Positions 28,730-38,439 of a DNA stretch of 60,930 nucleotides are shown piece after piece. Origin of the DNA: SSF26 sp037443945 (GTDB lineage Bacteria > Chloroflexota > Anaerolineae > J102); assembly GCA_037443945.1 (NCBI GenBank), contig JBBINH010000017.1:1-60930 (forward strand). Reading direction: 5' to 3'. The notes under the pieces are model-generated. The model ran no database searches. It was not told the origin of the DNA and saw only the letters and a list, made by a program, of their open reading frames with translations. The position numbers and the translations under genes are program-made. The first letter of the stretch is position 1. The number at the start of each line of letters is the position of its first letter.

Positions 28730-30513
28730 GGGGTGGGGAGAGGAACGGCAGCGGTGAGATGGACGCCCTGACCGGGAGCGGTTTCGCTGTGGAACGTGCC
28801 GCCTAGGCGTTCGACGCGACGGCGCATGTTCTCCAGGCCGAAACCGCCGGCCTCGACCCGACCGGGTTCAAAGCCCACGCCGTCGTCGGCGATGGTGAGC
28901 AAGGCCTGGCCGTTGTTCTGGGCAATGGTGATGTGCGCCGTGCGGGCTTGCGCATGACGGGCGATGTTGGCCACGCCTTCCTGGGCGATCAAGAAGAGCT
29001 GATGACGCAGCTCCGGCGGCCAGTGGTCGAAGGCCGGCGTCACCGTGATCTCCAGGGTTATCGGTCGGTTCATGGTGAGGATGGCCATATGCCGCTGCAA
29101 ACCGCTGATCACATGGCGGGCATCGAGCCCATTGGGTAAGAGTTCCCAAAGGGTGCTGCGCATCTGATGCAGGGCGGCAAAGGCCAGGGGCTCCAGATCG
29201 GCCAGTTGGGCTTTGACCTGGGCCAGGGCATCGGGATAGTGGGCCAGGAGTTGATTGCAGGCATTGAGGCCATAGGCCAGGCCGAAGAGTTGCTGCGAGA
29301 CGGAATCGTGGATATCGGCAGCGATCCGGTTGCGGACTTCTTCGGTCGCCAGGCGTTGGGCCCGCTCAATGCATAGACGGAGGCTGCCCAGGGCGACGCT
29401 GGCATGACCGGCGATCAGGGCCAGAGTGGCCGGTTCGGTCTCGGTGGTCTCGGTCGCGTCGAGTTCGACCAGCAGGACCCCGATCAGATGGCCGCGCAGA
29501 TGCATGGGCAGGACCATATACGGGCCCTGCAGACCCAGCATGGCATCCAGGGCGGCCACCCCGGTTGGGGGTTGTCCGGCCGGACAGCGTTGCGGACGTT
29601 GCTCGCGGATGGCCTGAGCCACCGGCGCCTCGGTTACCCGATCCAAGTCGAGAATGCTCTCCTCACGCCGGCTCTCGCGGCTACCGGCTTCCCGGCGACG
29701 CCATTCGCCCAACCGGTTCTCGTCGTGACCGATGGCCACCGCCGCCACACGATAACCCATGTCGCGCACCAGACCCTCAAGCAAAACCTCCTGCATCTCC
29801 CCCGGATCCACAGCCGATTGCAGACTCAGGGTCAATTCCTGGATCAGGTGCAATTGGCGGTTCATATCCTGCAAATAGGCATTGCTGACCGCCAACTCGC
29901 GGCTGGCAACGGCCAGTTCCTGGGCCTGACGGCGCAGTTTGGCCAACAAGACGGCCGGGTAGCCGAAGAGGATGCCGATGCCGTAAAAGGTGAACAGTTG
30001 CAAAAGCACGAGCTGGAGGTCAACCGTCGACGGGGTCAGGCCCAAGTCCCGGCGGTTGCCGACCAGGATGGCCAAGCCATACAGGGGCGTGAAGGCGGCC
30101 GCAGCCAGCAAGCCCCCTCGCAGGCCGAAGAAGAAAGCCGCCGCCAGGATCGGCGCCAGGGCGTAGAAGTACAAGGCGCTGGTCATCCCCCCGGTGAGGG
30201 CGATCACACCGGCCGCAAGCAGCAGGTCCAGGCCCAACAAAAAGGGAAAACGCTGTAGCAGCCGATTGAGCCTGCGATGCGCCAGCGTGATTACCCCGTT
30301 GAGCAGGGCCAGCAGGGCCAGCACCCAGGACATGGAGGCGGGTTGATGACCTAGCAAATCCGACACCGGCCACAGCATCAGCGCCGGTGCCAAGGCCAGC
30401 CAACGGAAGAGGAGCAAAAAACGAAAGACCTGGGTGCTTTCGTCCGCATCCGAGGTGGCCGCAGAGGGTGGGGAAGGAGCATACGCGTCTGCCATACGAG
30501 GATAGAGCCGCAA
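28726..30513 (-). CDS. Membrane-bound NarL-partner sensor histidine kinase
   Basis: The 595-residue protein has an N-terminal domain of about six membrane helices (~30-205), a short coiled linker, a GAF domain (~235-390), a HisKA_3 dimerisation domain with phospho-His in A-A-D-I-H-D-S-V-S-Q-Q-L (~400) and a HATPase domain with D-D-G-V-G-F. There is no extracytoplasmic loop of size, so the signal is probably sensed within the membrane or by GAF. The TTG/ATG start is at 30513 with no strong ribosome site. It forms an operon with the response regulator. Confidence 0.93.
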   Translation of the reverse strand: MRLYPRMADAYAPSPPSAATSDADESTQVFRFLLLFRWLALAPALMLWPVSDLLGHQPASMSWVLALLALLNGVITLAHRRLNRLLQRFPFLLGLDLLLAAGVIALTGGMTSALYFYALAPILAAAFFFGLRGGLLAAAAFTPLYGLAILVGNRRDLGLTPSTVDLQLVLLQLFTFYGIGILFGYPAVLLAKLRRQAQELAVASRELAVSNAYLQDMNRQLHLIQELTLSLQSAVDPGEMQEVLLEGLVRDMGYRVAAVAIGHDENRLGEWRRREAGSRESRREESILDLDRVTEAPVAQAIREQRPQRCPAGQPPTGVAALDAMLGLQGPYMVLPMHLRGHLIGVLLVELDATETTETEPATLALIAGHASVALGSLRLCIERAQRLATEEVRNRIAADIHDSVSQQLFGLAYGLNACNQLLAHYPDALAQVKAQLADLEPLAFAALHQMRSTLWELLPNGLDARHVISGLQRHMAILTMNRPITLEITVTPAFDHWPPELRHQLFLIAQEGVANIARHAQARTAHITIAQNNGQALLTIADDGVGFEPGRVEAGGFGLENMRRRVERLGGTFHSETAPGQGVHLTAAVPLPTP

Positions 30514-30631
30514 GCGGCGTCAAAGACCCCATCGAATCGTGCGAGGGATTGTTTACTGTAGCGAAAAAGGCGCCGGATCGCAAGCATCGGGCCCAGGACA
30601 AGCTGCCAGAGCCTCAGGCCGTTTGGTGCCC

Positions 30632-31130
30632 TCAAGCTCGTACCGGGGTGATGAGGGTCATTTCCGGCGGTCAATGCAAACGCCAAGGTTCGACATACAG
30701 CCGATGCCGCGATTCGTATAAAGCCACAGCGCTCGTACCCGATACGGGCCCATGTCGTACCGTTGCCCCAGATAGGGCAGGAGGAGAGCACCTCGTCCGG
30801 GCAGGCGTATTTGCCCGCCATGGCCGTAACCGGCCAGGGCGCACCTGCGTATGCCCGGCGTAATGGTCGGCCAGGTCGGGCTCATGGAGCAGCACAATCG
30901 GCGCCTGCGGGGTTGCACCGACCAGGGCTGCCGTCAAATCGGGTTGTCCACTCCATCCATCATCCAGACCGGCCGGATGCAGGGCCGCGCGGCCTTGGGT
31001 GAGGCTCATGCCCCGGTTACGCAGTACCGACAGGCCGGCCTTCGCCAACGCCGCGATGAGGTAGCGGATATCGGTCCGGTGGTCGTGATTGGCGACAACG
31101 GCAGGCCGGCTTCCGGCATCCCATCGGACG
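30632..31130 (-). pseudogene. Broken metallophosphoesterase
   Basis: Minus-strand pieces in two or three frames read as one calcineurin-like phosphoesterase: V-V-A-N-H-D-H-R-T-D (motif N-H-D), L-R-N-R-G-M-S-L, A-G-L-D-D, then after a shift G-H-G-G-Q-I-R-L-P-G-R-G and L-Y-T-N-R-G-I-G, and a last short piece ending at 30632. The N-terminal part with the first metal ligands is missing, ending where the aminotransferase gene finishes. YkuE-like proteins of this type are membrane-linked phosphodiesterases. This copy is dead. Confidence 0.75.
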
Positions 31131-31132
31131 GC

Positions 31133-32314
31133 TCATGACCCTGCGAACTCCAGACCATCGAGCACCGCCTGGGCCGCAGCCAGACTCACCCCCGGTTCGA
31201 CGGCGTAACCGACCCGACGCAGCCCCGCCTCCAGCGCGCCCAGGGTGGTCAAGACATCGCTACGACTGACCCGACCCATGTGGCCGATGCGGAAATACTC
31301 CTTGCGGATGGCCGGATGCAAACCACCGGCCAGGATGGCGCCGGCCTGGCGTACATAGTCCAACAACGTGGCGTCCACCCCCGGCGGATAGCGGGGACAG
31401 CTCAGGGTATGGGCGGCATGGGCCATGGCCGTTGGGATCTGGCTTAGACCCAGCGCCTGTATCCCCGCCTTGAACGCATCGCCGATACGGGCGTGCCGGG
31501 CAAAAACCGCCTCCACCCCTTCGGCCAAAATCCGGTCCAGGCTGACGGCCAAGGCCAGGATCAGATTGACCGCCGGTGTGGCGAAATAAGCCGCTTGACC
31601 GGCTTCATAGGCCTCCATAATCGGCAACCACAGACTCCAGTCGCCGTAATAGGAAGCCACAGGCGTCGTGCGCTGACGCCATTTGGCGATGGCGGCCGGC
31701 GAAGCCACCCACAGGGCCAACCCCGGCGGCACCCCGATGGCCTTTTGCGAGGCCGCCAGATACACGTCGACGCCCCACTCGTCCTGGCGCATGACCTCGC
31801 CGGCGGCAGCACAAACGCCGTCCACCACCACCAGGGCGCCGGCTGCCTTGGCTACGGCCGTCAGCCCCTGCACATCGGTCAGCACACCGGTCGAGGTATC
31901 CACATGCGTGATGGTCACGAGGACATAGTCCTCCTTTTGCAGATGCGCGGCAAGCCGGTCCGGTGGGATCGTCTCGCCGGGTGGGACGGCCAGGACATCC
32001 ACAACCCCATCGTAGCGACGGCAGATGTCGGCCATCCGTTGGCTGAAATAGCCGGTCTCCAGGACGAGACAGCGGTCGCCGGGTTCGACCAGATTGGCGA
32101 TCACGCTGTCCATGGCCAGGGTCCCGGAACCGGCTACGACGAAAGCACGGTAGGCGTCGGTGGCGAGAAACACGCGGCGCAGGTCACGCAGGACCTGACC
32201 GAAAACGCGGATAAAGCCGGGGTCCACATGGCCGGGCGTGGGTTGGGCCATGGCGGCCAGAATCGCCTCGTCGAATTCGACGGGACCGGGGATCATCAGG
32301 CGTGGACGGGTCAT
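31133..32314 (-). CDS. Class V PLP aminotransferase (alanine-glyoxylate/serine-pyruvate type)
   Basis: The 393-residue enzyme carries the start pattern L-M-I-P-G-P-V, the G-S-G-T-L-A-M-D phosphate-binding block (~67-74), a candidate PLP-Asp in V-V-V-D-G-V, and the Schiff-base lysine in A-A-S-Q-K-A-I-G (~193). The family moves the amino group between alanine, serine or glycine and pyruvate, glyoxylate or hydroxypyruvate. ATG 32314, with GGAG upstream, replaces a longer open frame. It is the last gene of the his-acpS cluster direction but separated by ~100 bases, so operon membership is uncertain. Confidence 0.92.
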   Translation of the reverse strand: MTRPRLMIPGPVEFDEAILAAMAQPTPGHVDPGFIRVFGQVLRDLRRVFLATDAYRAFVVAGSGTLAMDSVIANLVEPGDRCLVLETGYFSQRMADICRRYDGVVDVLAVPPGETIPPDRLAAHLQKEDYVLVTITHVDTSTGVLTDVQGLTAVAKAAGALVVVDGVCAAAGEVMRQDEWGVDVYLAASQKAIGVPPGLALWVASPAAIAKWRQRTTPVASYYGDWSLWLPIMEAYEAGQAAYFATPAVNLILALAVSLDRILAEGVEAVFARHARIGDAFKAGIQALGLSQIPTAMAHAAHTLSCPRYPPGVDATLLDYVRQAGAILAGGLHPAIRKEYFRIGHMGRVSRSDVLTTLGALEAGLRRVGYAVEPGVSLAAAQAVLDGLEFAGS

Positions 32315-32416
32315 AGGACGCTCCAAAGCAGGCGAAAACACGAGACGACAAAACCATCCTGTATCGGTTTTTTTGTGGCGTTGCGCCTTCAACGAACCGC
32401 AAAGGCAGACGTCCGC

Positions 32417-32773
32417 CTAGCAGGCAACGACAAAAGCGATGGCCAGGTCGTGGGTGTGCGACAGGCTCAGAGACCAGGTAGTCAGCCCCAATTCGGCAGC
32501 GCGGGCGGCGGCGGCGCCGTGCAGCCGGAGCACAGGGGCGCCGTTCTCGCCGTTGAGGATTTCGATATCGCGCCAGCGAATGACGCCGATCCCCAGGCCC
32601 AGAGCCTTGGCCACCGCCTCTTTAGCGGCCCAGCGCACGGCCAGCGAGGCCACCCGTTCGCCGTAACAGGCGATCTCGCCCTCGGTGTAGACGCGCTGCA
32701 AAAACCGCCGTCCGTGGCGGTCCAGGGCGGTCTGAATACGACGGATTTCGATCAGATCAACACCGCTGCGCAT
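32417..32773 (-). CDS. acpS: Holo-ACP synthase AcpS
   Basis: AcpS transfers 4'-phosphopantetheine from CoA to acyl carrier protein. The 118-residue protein has G-V-D-L-I-E-I-x-R near the start and the second motif R-W-A-A-K-E-A-V-A-K-A-L (~50-61), both with the metal-binding residues. ATG 32773 is chosen because it places the D-L-I-E motif at the usual distance; seven extra codons upstream are possible. It lies 40 bases after hisB. Its presence leaves the Sfp-type enzyme at 2722-3537 free for other carriers. Confidence 0.95.
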   Translation of the reverse strand: MRSGVDLIEIRRIQTALDRHGRRFLQRVYTEGEIACYGERVASLAVRWAAKEAVAKALGLGIGVIRWRDIEILNGENGAPVLRLHGAAAARAAELGLTTWSLSLSHTHDLAIAFVVAC

Positions 32774-32813
32774 GAGCCATGAGAACCAAAACACGATGAC
32801 TTCAGGGGGTATC

Positions 32814-33398
32814 TTAAGCCGTCAGCGTTCCTTTGGTCGAGGGCACGCCTATTCGGCGAGGGTCTTTCCGGCTGGCGGCATCCAGACTACGGCCCAGGGC
32901 TTTGAACAGGGCCTCGCACTGATGGTGATCGTTGCGACCGTAGAGCACGCGGGCATGCAGGTTCATGGCCGCATGGGTGGCAACCGTCTCGAAAAAGTGG
33001 CCGATCAGGTCTGTGCCCAGGCCGCCGATACGGGGGGTATGCCAGGTGGCCTCGAAGACACAATACGGGCGGCCGCCCAGATCCACGGCCACGAAAGCCA
33101 GCGCCTCGTCCATGGGCACATAGCTATGCGCCGTGCGCACGATGCCGCTGCGGTCGCCCAGCGCCTGGGCAATGGCCCGGCCCAGACAGATACCCACATC
33201 CTCCACTGTATGATGCTCATCGACATGGAGATCGCCCTGCGCCTGGACCGTGAGGTCAAAAAGCCCGTGGGCGGCAAACAGGGTGAGCATATGGTCGAAA
33301 AAGCCGATGCCGGTGGCGATTTGGGTGCGGCCGTGGCCTTCCAGCTCGAAGACGAGGGTGATGGCCGTCTCGCGGGTGGTCCGGGTGATGGTGGGCAT
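32814..33398 (-). CDS. hisB: Imidazoleglycerol-phosphate dehydratase
   Basis: HisB catalyses the sixth step of histidine synthesis. The 194-residue protein has the Mn-binding motifs D-H-M-L (~32) and D-E-H-H-T-V-E-D-V-G (~60-70) and, near the C-terminus, H-H-Q-C-E-A-x-F-K-A. It is the monofunctional form, without the HisN-type phosphatase domain. The ATG follows the hisC stop by 1 base. Confidence 0.97.
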   Translation of the reverse strand: MPTITRTTRETAITLVFELEGHGRTQIATGIGFFDHMLTLFAAHGLFDLTVQAQGDLHVDEHHTVEDVGICLGRAIAQALGDRSGIVRTAHSYVPMDEALAFVAVDLGGRPYCVFEATWHTPRIGGLGTDLIGHFFETVATHAAMNLHARVLYGRNDHHQCEALFKALGRSLDAASRKDPRRIGVPSTKGTLTA

Positions 33399-33399
33399 C

Positions 33400-34509
33400 T
33401 TATCCTTCCTCCCAAATCGCGGCCAACGCCGTTAGAAGCCGGTCGGTATCCTGAGGACGGCCGGCGCTGACCCGGATACAGTTGCGCAGACCGGGTTTGT
33501 CGTAATAGCGCACCAGCACCCCATGCTCGCGCAGACGCCGGTGCAGTTCGGCTGCCGATCGCCCTTCAACCCGGCAGAGCACAAAATTGGCCCGACTGGG
33601 TAGCGGCTGCAGACCGGGAAACCGACTCAGTTCGGCGATCAACCGCTCCCGTTCGGCGCGCAACCGTGCCACGCGCTCCTGCAGACAGGCCACATCGGCC
33701 AGGCTGGCCAGACCGGCTACCGTCGCCGCCACATTGACGTTATAGGGTTGTTTGAACTTCCACAACTGGGCCATGATCGCCGCCGGGAAAATGCCATAGC
33801 CCAAGCGCAACCCCGCCAAACCGGCCCATTTGCTGAAGGTGCGCAAGACCACCAGATTTGGCGTCTGCGGCACCCAGCTCGCCACCGAATGCTCAAGCCC
33901 GGCGAATTCGATATAGGCCTCATCCACGACCACGACCACGGGCAAAGCCAGCAGGCGACGGAGCACATCCGGCGGGATGAGGCTGCCGTCGGGGTTATTG
34001 GGCGAGGTGAGGAACAGCAATTTGGGGCGGGCGCGCCGGACGGCTTCGGCAATGCCCTCAACGTCCAGACTGAAATCCTCCCGACGCCGGATCTCAAGCA
34101 CATGCCCACCGCTGAGGCGGGCATCGAAGCCGTACATGCCGAAGGTCGGGGGACAGTCAATAACCCGATCACCGGGTTCCAGGAACAACCGGCAGAGATA
34201 GTCGATCAGCTCATCGGCGCCGTGGCCGGGCAGGATCAACGCCGCCGGCACCCCCACGTACGCGGCCAAGGCCTGCCGCAGCGCCTCCTGCTGCGGGTCG
34301 GGGTAAATGTGATACCAGCGAAACGCCATCAGCGCCTCGAGCACCTTGGGAGAAGGCCCGTAGGGATTTTCGTTGGCATCGAGCTTGACGATATCCTCCG
34401 GGGGGCGGCCCAGTTGCCTGCTCAGCACCTCGAAGGGCAACACGGGTGTGTACGCCTCCATGGCGGCGATATCGGGTCGCAGCAAGGCCACAGGGTCGAA
34501 GGCATCCAT
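33400..34509 (-). CDS. hisC: Histidinol-phosphate aminotransferase
   Basis: HisC transfers an amino group from glutamate to imidazoleacetol phosphate using PLP. The 369-residue protein has L-D-A-N-E-N-P-Y-G-P near the start (~44), the PLP-Asp in D-E-A-Y (~207), and the Schiff-base Lys in R-T-F-S-K-W-A-G-L-A-G-L-R (~236). ATG 34509 is preferred over the longer open frame because homologues begin near it. It is 8 bases from the hisD stop. Confidence 0.96.
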   Translation of the reverse strand: MDAFDPVALLRPDIAAMEAYTPVLPFEVLSRQLGRPPEDIVKLDANENPYGPSPKVLEALMAFRWYHIYPDPQQEALRQALAAYVGVPAALILPGHGADELIDYLCRLFLEPGDRVIDCPPTFGMYGFDARLSGGHVLEIRRREDFSLDVEGIAEAVRRARPKLLFLTSPNNPDGSLIPPDVLRRLLALPVVVVVDEAYIEFAGLEHSVASWVPQTPNLVVLRTFSKWAGLAGLRLGYGIFPAAIMAQLWKFKQPYNVNVAATVAGLASLADVACLQERVARLRAERERLIAELSRFPGLQPLPSRANFVLCRVEGRSAAELHRRLREHGVLVRYYDKPGLRNCIRVSAGRPQDTDRLLTALAAIWEEG

Positions 34510-34516
34510 AGGCCCT

Positions 34517-35845
34517 TCACAGGCGAGCTTGGACGGCGGCGGCGTGCGCATCCAGCCCTTCGGCCTGGGCCAGACGCGCGGCCAGAGGGCCGAGTTCGGC
34601 GGCCGCTGTCGGGGTTAGGGCGATCAGGCTGATCCGCTTGACGAAATCCTCCCGGTTGAGCGGCGAAGCCCAGCGGGCCGTCCCCTCGGTGGGCATGATA
34701 TGGCTGGGACCGGCGATATAATCGCCCAGCACCTCGAAGCTGTATTCGCCCACGAAGACGCCCCCGGCATGGCGTACCTTGGGCACCCAGGCCCATGGGT
34801 CCGCCACCGACAGGCACAGATGCTCGGGAGCAAAGGCGTTGGCCGCCGCCATGGCCGTCTCCAGATCGGGTGTCAGCACGGCCCCGCCACGGCCGGCCAG
34901 ACTGGTGGCGATGATCTCGGCGCGGCTCAGCGACTCCAGGCGGCGAGCGATGGCGGCCTGGACGGCCTCGGCCAGCCTTCGGCTGGGGGTGAGCAGAATG
35001 GCCGTGGCCAGGATATCATGCTCGGCCTGGGCCAGCAGATCGGCCGCCACCCGTTCCGGGTCGGCCGTAGCGTCGGCAATGACCATCGTCTCGGTGGGAC
35101 CGGGCAGACCGTCGATGCCGACGACACCGAAAACCTGGCGCTTGGCCAGGGTCACGAACAGCCCACCCGGACCGACGATCTTGTCCACGGGGGCGATCGT
35201 CTCGGTACCGAAGGCCATGGCGGCAATGGCCTGGGCGCCGCCCAGGGCGTAAAGTGCATCCACGCCGGCGATGGCGGCTGCGGCCAGGATGACATCGGGC
35301 ACGCGGCCGCTTTGGCGATCCGGGGGTGAGCAGGCGATCACACGGCCTACCCCGGCCACGCGGGCGATAACCGCCGCCATCAGCAACGACGAGGGCAACG
35401 GCGCCGTTCCGCCCGGCACGTAGATGCCGACGGCATCCAGGGGACGGACCAACTGACCCAACACCCCCTCGTGGGCATCGGTATGCAGCCAGGAAGGGGT
35501 CGGCTGTTGCCGGTGGAAGGCCGCAATGCGATCGGCCGCCGTCTGCAAAGCCTCGCGCAGCCCGGTCGGCAGCCGCGCCAGCGCCTCCTGCTGGGCAGCC
35601 GGTGGGTATTGCCACACGGTGGGAACCATCCCCTCAATGCGCCGTGTCCACTCCCGGCAAGCGGCATCACCCCGCCGTTGCACATCGGCCAGGATGCGGG
35701 CGACGGCCTCTTCGGGCCGCAGAGCTTCGCCGAACACCGCGGCCAGACGTTCGCGCAGGACCGGTGGATAATCGGTCTGGGACCAGGGTCGCCGGCGCAG
35801 GATGGTCTGTTGCGCCTGGGTGAGATCGAGAATAGGGAACAGCAT
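34517..35845 (-). CDS. hisD: Histidinol dehydrogenase
   Basis: HisD oxidises histidinol to histidine in two NAD-dependent steps using zinc. The 442-residue protein has Y-V-P-G-G-T-A (~134), P-T-E-T-M-V (~245) and the metal site region A-E-H-D-I-L-A-T-A (~270) and A-P-E-H-L-C (~350). Start ATG 35845 fits the family length; the 133 codons open upstream are a shadow of hisG. The gene is 18 bases from hisG. Confidence 0.96.
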   Translation of the reverse strand: MLFPILDLTQAQQTILRRRPWSQTDYPPVLRERLAAVFGEALRPEEAVARILADVQRRGDAACREWTRRIEGMVPTVWQYPPAAQQEALARLPTGLREALQTAADRIAAFHRQQPTPSWLHTDAHEGVLGQLVRPLDAVGIYVPGGTAPLPSSLLMAAVIARVAGVGRVIACSPPDRQSGRVPDVILAAAAIAGVDALYALGGAQAIAAMAFGTETIAPVDKIVGPGGLFVTLAKRQVFGVVGIDGLPGPTETMVIADATADPERVAADLLAQAEHDILATAILLTPSRRLAEAVQAAIARRLESLSRAEIIATSLAGRGGAVLTPDLETAMAAANAFAPEHLCLSVADPWAWVPKVRHAGGVFVGEYSFEVLGDYIAGPSHIMPTEGTARWASPLNREDFVKRISLIALTPTAAAELGPLAARLAQAEGLDAHAAAVQARL

Positions 35846-35862
35846 GGGCGTCGGCCAAAGGG

Positions 35863-36513
35863 TCAAAGGACATCGCCTGCCTGCGCCTGGGCGATGGCGC
35901 GGCGCATGGCGGCGATCAGGGGCGAAATCGCCTCGGTGTGCAGGCGATAGCTGGCCCGGTTGACGATGAGCACGGCTTGCGAGGCCAGGATCGGTCGCAC
36001 TTCGACCAGCCCGTTGGCCCGCAGGGTCTCGCCTGTTTCCACCAGGTCCACGATGAGATCGGCCAGGTTGACCAGCGGGCCTAATTCGACCGAACCGCTG
36101 AGGACGATCAGCTCGGCCGAGATGCCACGGCGTCGGAAAAACGCATCGGTCAGCCGGGGGTACCGGGTGGCCACGCGAGGGCTGATTTCCAGACGGAGCG
36201 GCCGCCGGGGGCGATGGGCCGGTGCGGCTATCGACAGTCGGCAATACCCGAAAGGCAAGCGCAGGGGCTCGAAGACATCGGCCGCACGCTCGCGCAGGAC
36301 ATCGAGACCGGCAATGCCCATATCGGCGGCGCCCTGTTCCACAAAAACCGGCACATCGATCGGCTTGGTCAGCAGATAACTCAGGCCCGGATCACAACTG
36401 GGCACGATCAGGCGTCGCTCGTCTTCATCCATGGGCAAAGGCCAGCCGGCTCGTGCCAGCCAGACCAGAGCCTCCTGGGCCAGACGACCTTTGGGCAAGG
36501 CCACCCTCAACAT
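35863..36513 (-). CDS. hisG: ATP phosphoribosyltransferase, short form
   Basis: HisG catalyses the first, regulated step of histidine synthesis. The 216-residue protein has A-L-P-K-G-R-L near the start, G-A-A-D-M-G-I-A-G-L-D (~68) and the signature D-L-I-V-D-L-V-E-T-G (~158). It lacks the ~80-residue C-terminal regulatory domain of long HisG. Such short forms need HisZ, a HisRS-like partner; none is in the window. ATG 36513 is 5 bases from the pepF end. Confidence 0.95.
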   Translation of the reverse strand: MLRVALPKGRLAQEALVWLARAGWPLPMDEDERRLIVPSCDPGLSYLLTKPIDVPVFVEQGAADMGIAGLDVLRERAADVFEPLRLPFGYCRLSIAAPAHRPRRPLRLEISPRVATRYPRLTDAFFRRRGISAELIVLSGSVELGPLVNLADLIVDLVETGETLRANGLVEVRPILASQAVLIVNRASYRLHTEAISPLIAAMRRAIAQAQAGDVL

Positions 36514-36517
36514 CGGC

Positions 36518-38377
36518 TTACTCCGGAGTCTCCTGATGGCGTCGGTACAGCTCCTCCAGCCGGTCCACAAACCCGGCCAACACGGCAAAAGCCTCGGCCA
36601 TCGGTTCCGGGCTGCGCATGTCCACGCCGACGAGGGCCAGGGCATCGAGGGGATACATCGCATTGCCCGCCGCCAGAAAGCGACGATAACCGGCTACGGC
36701 GCCGGGCACTCCCTCGCGAATGCGGCGGGCACAGGCATGGGCTGCGGCGATGCCGGTGGCGTAGGTGTAGACATAGTAGGCCCGATAGAGATGGCTGAAG
36801 GTCGCCCAGGTGATGCCCACCCGCTCGCGGTCGATGGTCATGGCCGGTCCGTAGGCTTCGGCCAGGAGATCGGCCATCCGGTCGATCATCAGCGTCGCCG
36901 TCAGGGCCTGGCCTTGCTCCACCCGTTCGTGCATCTCCAGCTCAAAACGCGCCAGGGTAGGCATGAGCAACAAGTAGCGGTGGAAGTTCGCCATCGCCTC
37001 TTCGATAACGGCCATCTGCCAAAGCGGGTCGGTTTGGGTGGCCAGCAAATGGCTGCGCACCATGGCCTGGTGGAAATTGGAGGCGATCTCGGCGGCAAAG
37101 GTCGTATGGCCGCTGTAGATGAGCGGTTGTGCGCGCCAGGAATAGTAGGAATGCAGCGAATGCCCCAGTTCGTGGGCCAGGGTGCTCAGACTGAAGAGGG
37201 TATCGCCATAACTCATGACAATGAACGGATGGGTACCCGGCGCACCCCAGGAAAACGCCCCCGGCCGTTTACCCTGGTTCGGGTAGCGGTCGACCCAGCG
37301 TTCCTCCAGACAACCCCGTCGTAACACGGCAACGTAGTCTTCGCCCAACGGGGCCAGGGCTTCGGCAATCCACGCCACCGCCTGTGCAAAAGAGACAACA
37401 GGCGTCTGCCCGGTGAGCGGCGCCGTGACATCGTAGGGCCACAAGCTATCGATTCCCAACATCCGGCGACGCAGGTCCCAGTAGCGATGCCAGATGGGCA
37501 GATGCCGGCGGAAGACGGCCAGCAAATTGTGGAACACGACCGGCGGAATGTTGGCCTCGAACAACGCTGCCTCCAGGCTGGAGGCATGGCGGCGGGCGCG
37601 GGCAAGAAGGCCATCCTGACGGATCGAGGTGGCGAGCGTGCCGGCTAGGGCATGGCGGTGGGCCAGATAGGCATCCTGATAGCTTTCCCAGGCCGTGCGC
37701 CGCAGGGTGCGGTCGGGCCGGGTTAGAAGCAGTCCGTAGGTGCTTTGCGTAACCGGCACTTCGTGGCCGTCGGCCGTGGTGGCGGGCCGAAACCGAAAAT
37801 CGGCGTTGGTCAACTGTTGAGCGGTAGCCGCAGCCCCGGCAAACGGTTCGGCCAACAGGCCGAGGAGTTCTTCAACCTCGGCCGAACGGGTATGGGCCTG
37901 ACGTCGCCACAGGTCCTGCAGATAATGGCGATACACGGCCAGACCCGTATCCTCATCCAACCAGCGTTCCAGCGTCTGTCGATTGATCTGGAGGATTTCC
38001 GGTTCGATAAAAGCCCCGGCCGCCTGCACCCGAGCCTGTAAGGCCTCGGCCCGGGCCCGACGGGCGGCCGCTTCGGGGTTGGTCGTTTCCACGGCATAAC
38101 CGATACCGGCATAGACCCCGACCACCTGCGCGCGGCGTTTCAGCTCCTCGCGACGGTCCAGGGCTGCCCGCAGTCGTGCAGGGCTTTCGCCCAGGTGGCC
38201 TTGCCAAGCGCTCAGTCCGGCCAGGTCGGCCAGGATCGCCTCCACCTCGGCCTCCCAGGCTGCCGGCGTGGCAAAGACGCTTTCGGCGTTCCAGGTATCC
38301 TCCACGGGGATGGCGCTGCGCGGCGGCGCCGTAACGGTTAGCAGCGGTTCGTGTTCCGGAGAAGCCAACGGTAACAT
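36518..38377 (-). CDS. pepF: Oligoendopeptidase F (M3 metallopeptidase)
   Basis: PepF cleaves medium-size peptides in the cytoplasm. The 619-residue protein has the zinc motif H-E-L-G-H-S-L-H (~403-410) with a further Glu in T-T-F-A-A-E-I-A-S-N (~430), as in the M3B group. The N-terminal helical domain (~30-200) is the peptide-restricting lid. It is the promoter-proximal gene in front of hisG. No signal peptide is seen. Confidence 0.95.
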   Translation of the reverse strand: MLPLASPEHEPLLTVTAPPRSAIPVEDTWNAESVFATPAAWEAEVEAILADLAGLSAWQGHLGESPARLRAALDRREELKRRAQVVGVYAGIGYAVETTNPEAAARRARAEALQARVQAAGAFIEPEILQINRQTLERWLDEDTGLAVYRHYLQDLWRRQAHTRSAEVEELLGLLAEPFAGAAATAQQLTNADFRFRPATTADGHEVPVTQSTYGLLLTRPDRTLRRTAWESYQDAYLAHRHALAGTLATSIRQDGLLARARRHASSLEAALFEANIPPVVFHNLLAVFRRHLPIWHRYWDLRRRMLGIDSLWPYDVTAPLTGQTPVVSFAQAVAWIAEALAPLGEDYVAVLRRGCLEERWVDRYPNQGKRPGAFSWGAPGTHPFIVMSYGDTLFSLSTLAHELGHSLHSYYSWRAQPLIYSGHTTFAAEIASNFHQAMVRSHLLATQTDPLWQMAVIEEAMANFHRYLLLMPTLARFELEMHERVEQGQALTATLMIDRMADLLAEAYGPAMTIDRERVGITWATFSHLYRAYYVYTYATGIAAAHACARRIREGVPGAVAGYRRFLAAGNAMYPLDALALVGVDMRSPEPMAEAFAVLAGFVDRLEELYRRHQETPE

Positions 38378-38439
38378 AGCACCTCATTTTGCCACCGGTC
38401 TTGGCGGGCAGCAAAGCTGTAGACAGGACAAAGGCCCCC

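Noticed and set aside
30514..30631. A separate small gene between the histidine kinase and the metallophosphoesterase relic
   Set aside because: The open frames are short, lack a ribosome site and have no recognisable pattern.
35846..36244. 133-codon extension of hisD
   Set aside because: It overlaps hisG in another frame and has no HisD-like sequence; ATG 35845 gives the family length.
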